Shown piece after piece: positions 53,473 through 61,069 of a stretch of 64,000 bases of DNA. Made by a program: the position numbers and the translations under genes. The notes below the pieces were generated by a model. That model had not been told where the DNA came from. It saw only the letters and a list, made by a program, of their open reading frames with translations, and did not search any database. The stretch covers positions 186,001-250,000 of the forward strand of contig NZ_JAUFQJ010000007.1 of NCBI RefSeq assembly GCF_030409685.1, in the 5' to 3' direction. The DNA is from Ferruginibacter paludis (GTDB lineage Bacteria > Bacteroidota > Bacteroidia > Chitinophagales > Chitinophagaceae). The first letter of the stretch is position 1; each line of letters opens with the position of its first letter.

Positions 53473-54617
53473 GTGGAAATAACAATACAACCATACAATC
53501 AATCAAGGCAACGGAAGTGGTGGTGCCTGCAAAACCAGGCAGTTTAAATTCTGACATGGTGCTGGATAAAGACACCGAGTTTGCCAAAAAATTTATGACC
53601 GGCGAAAGCTGGACGGAGTTTGCCAACCAGCCTAAATGGATCATTGAAATAACGTTGAACAATGGATTGGCAGGCATTGGCGAAACTTACCGCAGTGCCA
53701 ATAAAGCCCTGATAGAAGAAGCCATGAATGCCTTCGTTGGAAAGGATGTGTTGAAATTAAACTGGAAAAAATTACCATTGACTGATCAGCGCATTTATGA
53801 GGCATTTGAAACCGCCGTACTGGATTTGGTCGGAAAAATATTGCATGTGCCAGTGCACCAGGTATTGGGTGGTGCTTACCGCACAACGGTAGATTGTATG
53901 GGTTGGACGGGAAGAAGAACGCCTGAAGATGCTGCACAGAAAGCATACGAGGCGATGCAGAAAGGCCACAAGGTTTTTAAATTCAAATGTTCGGATGAAG
54001 ACCCGGTAAGATTATGGACCGAAGCTATCAAAAAGAAATGTGGCGATGGAATAAAAATCATACTTGATCCCAACCAGCGTTGGACTGATGTGGCTACTAC
54101 CATGAAATTAATGGAAGGTGTTGATAGCGAGATTATGTTAGGGCTTGAAGACCCGATACTGCATGCGGATGTGGAAGGGTTTAAATATTTGAAGGAACAT
54201 TTAGGCGTGCCGATGATCCGGCATATTTCACTTCCCTATACTCAGGATATCCGCGATATAATCACTTTTGTTCGTGCCGATGCTGTGGATGACTATAATT
54301 TCAATGGCACGGCATACAATTCAATTTTACTGGCTGAGATCGCACACCTCGAAGGAAAATCCTGCTGGCGCGGTTCAGAAGTTGATCTCGGCATTTCCGA
54401 AACCATGGGATTGCACATCGCTGCCGCCAGCATCAACTGCACGATCCCTTCTGATATTTTCGGCGAACTGGTGAGGGTGGATGATCTGCTCGTTGATGGA
54501 ATTGTTTTTGAAAATGGAGCAGCTAAAGTTCCGCAAGGTGATGGGTTGGGTGTGCAGCTGGATTACGCTGCCATTGAAAAATACAAAACAGGCAACCAGT
54601 TAACGGTTGCTGCGTAA
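53469..54617 (+). CDS. Enolase-superfamily (mandelate racemase/muconate lactonizing) sugar-acid dehydratase
   Basis: 382 residues. N-terminal capping domain (about 8-130), then the barrel with KFK (171-173) holding the general-base lysine, metal ligands D200 in ILDPNQRW, E227 in LEDP and probably D274/D275, and a late SCWRGSEVDLGISE segment. The closest relations are acid-sugar dehydratases. Exact substrate (glucarate, fuconate, gluconate or other) cannot be read. It is translationally coupled to the upstream dehydrogenase. Confidence 0.85.
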   Translation: MSGNNNTTIQSIKATEVVVPAKPGSLNSDMVLDKDTEFAKKFMTGESWTEFANQPKWIIEITLNNGLAGIGETYRSANKALIEEAMNAFVGKDVLKLNWKKLPLTDQRIYEAFETAVLDLVGKILHVPVHQVLGGAYRTTVDCMGWTGRRTPEDAAQKAYEAMQKGHKVFKFKCSDEDPVRLWTEAIKKKCGDGIKIILDPNQRWTDVATTMKLMEGVDSEIMLGLEDPILHADVEGFKYLKEHLGVPMIRHISLPYTQDIRDIITFVRADAVDDYNFNGTAYNSILLAEIAHLEGKSCWRGSEVDLGISETMGLHIAAASINCTIPSDIFGELVRVDDLLVDGIVFENGAAKVPQGDGLGVQLDYAAIEKYKTGNQLTVAA

Positions 54618-54726
54618 ACAAAAAAATGGAGTAAAATAAAAAAATCAATCACCAGGAAAATTTGAAAAAGCATTGTAATGAGCTTTCCTGTTTTCATAAA
54701 TTAATAAGCACACATAAAGCAGATGT

Positions 54727-55662
54727 ATGAAAAAAGGATTTATCGCCTGGTCAGTATTGTTGTTTTGTAACCTGATATGGTCGTTTCATTTTACCAGCAT
54801 CAAATTGGTGCAGGACCAGGTGGGACCTTATTTCACGGTGTGGGCTCCTATGGTGTTGGCAACGCTGTTTTTATTACCCTTTGCTGTAAAAGATTTTAGA
54901 AAGGGTAAGAAGAAAATTAAAGACGTAATGATCTTTGTACAACTGGGCGCATTGGGTGCTTTTCCATCACAGGTGCTGATGACTTATGGAACGCAATATT
55001 CTCTTGCCAGCAACTCGGCTATCCTGGTATTGGCATTGCCGGTAATAACAGCGGTTTTTGCATTCTTTATTTTGGGCGAAAAGATGAACAAATTGCGGTG
55101 GATCAGTTTTGCCATTGCTATTATTGGTGTACTGCTTTGTTCAACCGATGATATCAAAAACATGGATCTCAGTTCGAAGTATGCGTTAGGTAACCTGCTG
55201 ATTTTTTTAGCCATCATTGGTAACGGTTATTACAATGTAGGTTGCAAAAAAGTAGCGGAACAATATACAGAAATGGAAATGGTGTTTTACACCTACCTCG
55301 TGCTGGTGATTATGCTCACGCCATTGGTACTCCATTATGAGCCGTTCATGTTTGCAAGGGTACCGGACTTTACTGTAAAGACATGGCTGGGGATGGCTTC
55401 ATTGACCTTGTTCCACAATTTTTTGTCGATGTTGTTGTTCTTTAAAGTATTGAAATACCTGGATGCAACACAGGTAGCATTATCCAATTACATGATCACT
55501 TTTTTAGCGTTGCCTATCTCGACCATTTTTTTGGGCGAAACATTAAAACTGCCTGCCATTATCGGTGGTGTGCTGGTACTTATTTCAACCCTTATATTAA
55601 CCATCGTTGACAACCGGAATTATAAAAGAAGCTTAGTAAAACCTAATCATATAAATAATTAA
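54727..55662 (+). CDS. DMT-superfamily (EamA) transporter
   Basis: 311 residues, ten hydrophobic segments in two EamA repeats (about 5-140 and 150-295). Motifs such as SNSAILVLALPVITAVFAFFILGEKM and LSNYMITFLALPISTIFLGETL are typical. It moves small metabolites across the inner membrane; in this operon, sugar acid uptake or product export. The 109-bp gap before it could hold an internal promoter. Confidence 0.9.
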   Translation: MKKGFIAWSVLLFCNLIWSFHFTSIKLVQDQVGPYFTVWAPMVLATLFLLPFAVKDFRKGKKKIKDVMIFVQLGALGAFPSQVLMTYGTQYSLASNSAILVLALPVITAVFAFFILGEKMNKLRWISFAIAIIGVLLCSTDDIKNMDLSSKYALGNLLIFLAIIGNGYYNVGCKKVAEQYTEMEMVFYTYLVLVIMLTPLVLHYEPFMFARVPDFTVKTWLGMASLTLFHNFLSMLLFFKVLKYLDATQVALSNYMITFLALPISTIFLGETLKLPAIIGGVLVLISTLILTIVDNRNYKRSLVKPNHINN

Positions 55663-55672
55663 CCATTACATT

Positions 55673-56608
55673 ATGAAAGAAGCACCGAAAGGTCTCACGG
55701 GAGTAGTGCCCATTATACCCACGCCGTTTACAGCAGACGAAGAAATAGACGGGCTGGGAATTTGCAACCTGATTGATTTCGCTGTTGAGAGCGGAATAGA
55801 AGCGGTATGTTTACCGGCATATGCCAGCGAGTTTTATAAACTAAGCGATGAGGAAAAATTATACGTGGTTAAAGTTGCCGTAGGGCATGCTGCCGGCCGG
55901 ATAAAAATTGTAGCACAGTCCAACAACCCGTCGTTAAGAGGAGCTGTTAAGCTGGCTGAGGCCAATGTAAAAGCGGGTGCAGATGTGATTTCGCTGGCTG
56001 TACCAAGAATATTTAGTTTGCCCGAGGATTCATTAAAAGAATACCTGGGAGAGTTCCTGAAATCCATACCAGATACACCTGTTTTAATCCAGGATTTTAA
56101 TCCTGGCGGTGCTTCCATCAGTGTGAATTTTATTGAAGCGCTGATGAATGAACATCCGAATTTTAAATACCTGAAACTCGAAGAGCCGCTTTGTGCACCG
56201 AAATTTGAAGAGATCATTCGAAGAACGAATGGCAACATTGGCTTGTTTGAAGGCTGGGGAGGTTTATATATGCTGGAGCTGATACCGCTGGGTATTGCCG
56301 GCGTGATGCCTGGTTTGGGCGTGTCAGACATTTTACAAAAAGTATTTGATCTGCGGAGAAATGGCGAACATGCCAGGGCATTCAGCATATTTGAAAGAGT
56401 GATGCCACAAATATTTTTCTCTTTACAAAATATGGAGTTGTTTCATTACGCAGAAAAGGAACTGCTGATGGCAAGAGGTATTTTGACAAACAGCATTGCA
56501 AGAAAGGCCGCCTACAAGCCAGACCAGTCGAGCATCAACTATATTAAGGAATTGAATCAGCGTGTAGTTGAACTGGTGAACAGTGAAATATATAATTTGG
56601 TAAGCTGA
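55673..56608 (+). CDS. DapA-family aldolase with unusual active site
   Basis: 311 residues, TIM-barrel class I aldolase/lyase. The Schiff-base lysine is K168 in YLKLEEP. The usual GTTGE loop reads LPAYASEFYKLS (48-59), and the strand that carries the catalytic tyrosine in DHDPS and KDG aldolases reads QDFNPGG (140-146), with Asp/Phe in place of Tyr. It may cleave a 2-keto-3-deoxy sugar acid or act as a dehydratase. Follows the transporter by 10 bp. Confidence 0.82.
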   Translation: MKEAPKGLTGVVPIIPTPFTADEEIDGLGICNLIDFAVESGIEAVCLPAYASEFYKLSDEEKLYVVKVAVGHAAGRIKIVAQSNNPSLRGAVKLAEANVKAGADVISLAVPRIFSLPEDSLKEYLGEFLKSIPDTPVLIQDFNPGGASISVNFIEALMNEHPNFKYLKLEEPLCAPKFEEIIRRTNGNIGLFEGWGGLYMLELIPLGIAGVMPGLGVSDILQKVFDLRRNGEHARAFSIFERVMPQIFFSLQNMELFHYAEKELLMARGILTNSIARKAAYKPDQSSINYIKELNQRVVELVNSEIYNLVS

Positions 56609-56655
56609 TAATTATTTAGCCTGATATTAAAGGCCACTTTAAAAACAAAAATTGT

Positions 56656-57399
56656 ATGAGTGATTTTATCAACCAGGTAGCCATCGTTACGGGTGCCGCC
56701 TCCGGAATAGGATTAGCTATCGCACATAAATTACTGGCAATGGATGCACAGGTTATTTTGTTTGATTTAAATGAACCTGCCCTGCATGAAGCCTTCGATC
56801 AATATCGCACGAAGGCCGAAATCATTTCGTTAAACGTTACCAACCAGCAGCTGGTGGACGAAGCGATAGTAACTGTAATAGCAAAGTATAAAAAGATTGA
56901 CATACTGGTTAATTGTGTTGGCATTACCGGTATTACAAATATTAAAAGTCATGAAGTAAGCAGCGAAGATTTGCACAAGGTTTTTGAAGTTAATTTTATG
57001 AGTTGCTTTTATACCTCCAGGGCTGTGTTGCCTCACATGGCGGCGGTTAAATACGGACGTATACTGCACATCGCATCCATTGCCGGGAAAGAAGGCAATG
57101 CGGGCATGCTGGCTTACTCCACATCCAAGGCGGCCGTAATTTGTATGGCAAAAGTGCAGGGCAGCGAATACGCAGAAATGGGTATTACCATCAATGCGCT
57201 TGCACCCGCTGTTATACAAACACCGCTGGTAGATGCGATGCCGGAAGCGCAGGTAAAATATATGACGGATAAAATTCCGATGAAGCGCTGTGGTACGCTG
57301 GAAGAAGCGGCTAACATGGCGGCTTATATAGTATCACCACAAAATAGTTTTACCACGGGTTTTACTTTCGACCTGTCCGGTGGAAGGGCCCGCTATTGA
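56656..57399 (+). CDS. Short-chain dehydrogenase/reductase
   Basis: 247 residues, classical SDR: TGAASGIG (12-19), NCVG near 86-89, YSTSK catalytic Tyr154/Lys158, and TGFTFDLSGGRARY at the end. D37 after the second strand (VILFDLNE) favours NAD. Operon context suggests oxidation of a 2-keto-3-deoxy sugar acid to a diketo acid, as in L-fuconate or rhamnonate pathways (inference). Confidence 0.9.
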   Translation: MSDFINQVAIVTGAASGIGLAIAHKLLAMDAQVILFDLNEPALHEAFDQYRTKAEIISLNVTNQQLVDEAIVTVIAKYKKIDILVNCVGITGITNIKSHEVSSEDLHKVFEVNFMSCFYTSRAVLPHMAAVKYGRILHIASIAGKEGNAGMLAYSTSKAAVICMAKVQGSEYAEMGITINALAPAVIQTPLVDAMPEAQVKYMTDKIPMKRCGTLEEAANMAAYIVSPQNSFTTGFTFDLSGGRARY

Positions 57400-57438
57400 T
57401 TACCGCACGACGAATGATTTATCTAAAGTATTGTAAAA

Positions 57439-58299
57439 ATGAAATTATTATATTTTAAGAACGGTGAGCAATACAGGCTTGGCATAGTTACTGAAAAGGG
57501 GATACTTGATGCGGACGCTTATCGTCAATTTAAAGGGCAAAAGTTTTTTTCTGCCACCAATCTAACCAACAAAAATGTTGATGAATTAAAAAAAATGCTT
57601 GCCGATGGTATCCGCCACCCGGAATTTATCCTGGACGAAGGAGCCTTGACTATCGCATCCTGTACCCCAACGCCTTCCAAAATAATTTGTATTGGTTTGA
57701 ATTACAGGAGGCACGCTGCAGAAAGTGGCATGGCGGTGCCGACCGTGCCGGTTGTATTTACAAAATACAACAACACGCTCGTTGATTACGGCAAGGATGT
57801 ACCGTTGGGAAAGGTTGGGGAGCAGTTTGATTATGAAGTAGAGTTAGGAGTGGTAATTGGAGAAAAATGCAAAGATGTTTCCAAAGCAGATGCATTGGAT
57901 TATGTGCTGGGATATTGTGTCGCCAATGATCTTTCGTGCCGCGACCTGCAATTCAGAACCAGCCAGTGGCTGATGGGCAAAAGCCTGGATTATTTTTTGC
58001 CGCTTGGCAAATACATTGTTACAAAAGATGAAATTCCGGACGTGCAGCAATTGAATTTGAAGTGCACCTTAAACGGCGAACTGCGGCAAAACTCCACCAC
58101 AGCAGACATGATTTTTTCGGTGGCTGAAATCATTGAAGATCTCTCCAAACATATGACACTTGAACCCGGCGACTTAATTTTAACTGGCACACCGGAAGGA
58201 GTGATCATGGGTATGACTGAAAAAAACTGGTTGAAACCCGGAGATGTTGTTACTGTTGAGATTGAAGGGTTGGGTAGTACTTCCAATCAAATGGTGTAA
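57439..58299 (+). CDS. Fumarylacetoacetate hydrolase-family protein
   Basis: 286 residues. FAH fold with IICIGLNYRRHAAE (about 75-88), FTKYNNTLVDYGKDV, FDYEVELGVVIGEKC (metal-binding ExE), YCVANDLSCRDLQF and ILTGTPEGV. It hydrolyses C-C bonds of diketo acids or acts as a decarboxylase/hydratase. Last gene of the operon; with the SDR it forms the likely diketo-acid branch. Confidence 0.9.
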   Translation: MKLLYFKNGEQYRLGIVTEKGILDADAYRQFKGQKFFSATNLTNKNVDELKKMLADGIRHPEFILDEGALTIASCTPTPSKIICIGLNYRRHAAESGMAVPTVPVVFTKYNNTLVDYGKDVPLGKVGEQFDYEVELGVVIGEKCKDVSKADALDYVLGYCVANDLSCRDLQFRTSQWLMGKSLDYFLPLGKYIVTKDEIPDVQQLNLKCTLNGELRQNSTTADMIFSVAEIIEDLSKHMTLEPGDLILTGTPEGVIMGMTEKNWLKPGDVVTVEIEGLGSTSNQMV

Positions 58300-58369
58300 C
58301 AATCGCAAGCTTTATCCTGCTAAAATTTGTTGCCCAATCGACAGCAATCAGAACAGTTTTCAATATGCA

Positions 58370-58517
58370 GACTCGCCTCTACCGCCGGCGCGGCTGCGTA
58401 ACTGCAACGGTGCTGCTTTCGCTTCTTTCAACAAATATGCTGCGCATTTTTTGAATTCCGGCTAGCCGGAACCGCACCGAAAGATGCACCTTATGCAGTT
58501 ACTGTTTTCAACCCGAA
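58370..58517 (-). repeat. Cloverleaf-like structured repeat, copy D (reverse)
   Basis: Outer stem GTAACTGCA (58398-58406) with TGCAGTTAC (58494-58502). Arm 1 is CCGGC-TA-GCCGG, arm 2 a TTCAAAAAAT-type hairpin. It lies in opposite orientation to the other copies. Confidence 0.75.
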
Positions 58518-58589
58518 GGAAGGGTTAATGCGCTTTTTTTTTACACGCTTTCTTTAAGGGCAAACATTACACATGCGCTTCCGCAACGC

Positions 58590-58622
58590 ACACGCTTCAA
58601 AGGCCTCGAATAAAAATTAGAC
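58590..58622 (-). repeat. End fragment of the long-hairpin repeat
   Basis: CTTCAAAGGCCTCGAATAAAAATTAG matches, in reverse, the right end of the 26-kb long-hairpin copy. The rest of the 58300-58667 gap shows no gene. Confidence 0.6.
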
Positions 58623-58667
58623 GTTCTTATTCATCTTAAAAAAGGTAGGTTTATAAAAGGATAAAAA

Positions 58668-59549
58668 TTATTCTTCCATATCCGCCGTATTGGTTAAAAA
58701 CCTGGCCTTGTATTCTTTTGGAATTACGCCGGTGAATTTTTTGAAGTGGCGGTAAAAATTGGATTGATTCTCAAACCCGCTCAGGTAGCAGATCTCAGAA
58801 ATATTATAATGACTATCCATCATCAGCCTGCAGGCATGGCTGATGCGAATTTCTGTAACATAGTTGGAGAATGTTTTGTGCGTATGGTGCTTAAAATATC
58901 TTGAAAAGGAAGCAATGCTCATGTTAAGCTGCCCGGCAATCTCTTCGATGTAGATATCATTTTTATAATTTTTCAGGATAAACTGGATGACCTGGTCAAT
59001 GCGGTCGGTATCCTTTGTACTGGATGCTGTAAATGCTTTGGAAAGAATGGGCGTTAACTCTTTGCTGTTGGATAAACTGATGAGTATTTCCAACAGCTTC
59101 ATCAGCCGGTTGACTGGTTTCATCTTTTTCATTGCCGTCAGCTTCTCCTTTATCAGCGCATTGGTATTTCCGGTTACCTCAATGCCAAGCGAAGATCTTT
59201 CCAGCAGCTTTTTTACCTGTTTCATTTCGGGCAAATCAAAAAAAGAACGGCCTAAAAAATCTTCTGTAAAATGTATAAAAATTGATTTGGCGGTTAGCTT
59301 ATTATTTTTATAATAGTCTTCACTGTTCCTGTATAAATGCGGTATGTTGGGACCCAGCAACACCAAATCGCCATCATCAAAAAAACTTACCTGGTCGCCA
59401 ATAAAACGGGTGCCTTTAGTTTTATCGATATATACCAATTCATATTCTTTATGAAAGTGCCAGGGTTTATCAAAGTATTTACACTCTTCATCTATATAAA
59501 GAAAAGAGGTGTCGGGCGCCAATGGTAATTTATATAATTGTGGTCTCAT
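58668..59549 (-). CDS. AraC-family transcriptional regulator
   Basis: 293 residues: N-terminal cupin sensor domain (about 15-100, KPWHFHKEYELVYI), a linker, and a C-terminal double helix-turn-helix (about 190-290) with IYIEEIAGQLNMSIASFSRYFKHHTHKTFSNYVTEIRI and ISEICYLSGFENQSNFYRHFKKFTG. It is transcribed towards the sugar-acid operon from between it and uxuA, so it is the likely local sugar-responsive activator; its target may be the GTTAAAAAAGTA modules (inference). Confidence 0.93.
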   Translation of the reverse strand: MRPQLYKLPLAPDTSFLYIDEECKYFDKPWHFHKEYELVYIDKTKGTRFIGDQVSFFDDGDLVLLGPNIPHLYRNSEDYYKNNKLTAKSIFIHFTEDFLGRSFFDLPEMKQVKKLLERSSLGIEVTGNTNALIKEKLTAMKKMKPVNRLMKLLEILISLSNSKELTPILSKAFTASSTKDTDRIDQVIQFILKNYKNDIYIEEIAGQLNMSIASFSRYFKHHTHKTFSNYVTEIRISHACRLMMDSHYNISEICYLSGFENQSNFYRHFKKFTGVIPKEYKARFLTNTADMEE

Positions 59550-59881
59550 TTGTTGCTTGTAATTTACGCAAAAAATAAAACACGGGTCAATATTTATATA
59601 CTGTTTTTTTCAAGTGGCTTGTGTTACAATAATAAAAAGCGCAACTATAAAATAGGGGCAAATACAATAAACATCCATTTTCTTTTAACAGAATAAAAAC
59701 AGAAATTGCATCTTTTTTAGAAACCCGGCAACAGAAATTCCGGTGCTAAAATATTCAACATATGAGCAGCTTCACAAATAACAGACTTTACAGAAGCCCC
59801 TCCCGGGGAGAGGTTGGGGAAGGCACCTTCCCTGAAGGAACTGGAGGGCATCTTCCTTCTTACAAAAACACCGGCATCCGG
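59550..59881 (+). promoter_or_regulatory. araC-uxuA divergent intergenic region with an inserted short repeat
   Basis: AT-rich spacer. 59762-59881 is an open frame leading into uxuA and contains a GC-rich repeat-like block (CCCCTCCCGGGGAGAGG and a CCTTCC-CTGAA-GGAA hairpin, 59795-59850). No GTTAAAAAAGTA box was found here. Confidence 0.4.
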
Positions 59882-61051
59882 ATGGAACAAACTATGCGTT
59901 GGTATGGCCCCAAAGATCCTGTCAGTTTAGCCGATATTAAACAGGCCGGCTGCACAGGAATCGTTACAGCGTTGCATCATATTCCAAACGGAGCAGTATG
60001 GACAGTAGAAGAAATTAAACTGCGTAAAAATGAAATTGAGGCTGTTGGGTTAACCTGGTCAGTTGTTGAAAGTGTACCGGTTCATGAAGCCATTAAAACA
60101 CAATTGGAAGGCTTTGAACAGTACATTGAAAATTATAAGGAGTCCATCCGCAACCTGGGAGCCTGCAACATTGAAATTGTTACCTACAATTTTATGCCGG
60201 TGCTCGACTGGACAAGAACTGATCTTGCCTATATTGTAGCAGATGGCAGTAAAGCCCTGCGTTTTGAAAAGGCTGCCTTCGTAGCATTTGATGTTTTTAT
60301 TTTAAACAGAAAAGATGCACAAAAGGATTATACCGCAGCTGAATTAGCGAAAGCTAAGGAAAGATTTGCAGCGATGGGTGATGAAGAAAAATTGTTGCTG
60401 CAAAGAAATATAATAGCAGGCTTACCGGGCAGCGAAGAAAGTTTTACGCTGGCGCAATTTCAGCAGGCGCTGGATAAGTATGACAACATTGATGCGGCAG
60501 CATTGCGAAACAATTTGATTTATTTTTTACAACAGGTGGTGCCGGTCGCAGAAGAATGCGGTGTGAAGCTGGTGATCCATCCGGATGATCCACCATATGC
60601 CATTCTTGGTTTGCCCAGAGTGGTAAGTACCGCCGCAGATATTGAAGTGTTGGTAAATGCGGTGCCTTCGCTCCACAACGGGCTTTGCTTTTGTACCGGT
60701 TCATTTGGTGTAAGGGCAGATAATGATCTACCCGCCATGGTAAAACAATTTGGCGAGCGGATCAATTTTATTCACCTGCGCAGTACCAAAAGAAATGCGG
60801 AGGGGGATTTTTATGAAGACAATCACCTGGAAGGCGACGTGGACATGTACGCCGTAATTAAAGAAATTGTGCAGGTAATGAAAGAAAGAAATGTTGCCAT
60901 ACCCGTGCGGCCGGATCACGGTCACCAGATGCTGGATGACTTAAACAAAAAAACAAACCCCGGATATTCTGCCATCGGTCGATTGAGGGGCCTGGCGGAA
61001 ATCAGGGGCGTTGAACTGGGCATTTTAAGAAACATGGCCGGCAATGTGTAA
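59882..61051 (+). CDS. uxuA: Mannonate dehydratase
   Basis: 389 residues from the ATG at 59882; an in-frame ATG at 59762 would add 40 residues that read through a repeat and do not look conserved. The N-terminus [40 protein letters not shown] is the classic UxuA start, and [24 protein letters not shown] and [12 protein letters not shown] carry the metal-binding His/Asp residues. It converts D-mannonate to 2-keto-3-deoxygluconate in glucuronate catabolism. UxuC/UxuB partners are not in the window. Confidence 0.95.
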   Translation: MEQTMRWYGPKDPVSLADIKQAGCTGIVTALHHIPNGAVWTVEEIKLRKNEIEAVGLTWSVVESVPVHEAIKTQLEGFEQYIENYKESIRNLGACNIEIVTYNFMPVLDWTRTDLAYIVADGSKALRFEKAAFVAFDVFILNRKDAQKDYTAAELAKAKERFAAMGDEEKLLLQRNIIAGLPGSEESFTLAQFQQALDKYDNIDAAALRNNLIYFLQQVVPVAEECGVKLVIHPDDPPYAILGLPRVVSTAADIEVLVNAVPSLHNGLCFCTGSFGVRADNDLPAMVKQFGERINFIHLRSTKRNAEGDFYEDNHLEGDVDMYAVIKEIVQVMKERNVAIPVRPDHGHQMLDDLNKKTNPGYSAIGRLRGLAEIRGVELGILRNMAGNV

Positions 61052-61069
61052 AACACTGCCGGCAATAAT

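Noticed and set aside
41318-61051. Classical polysaccharide utilization locus
   Set aside because: No SusC/SusD-type pair and no TonB receptor are present in the window.
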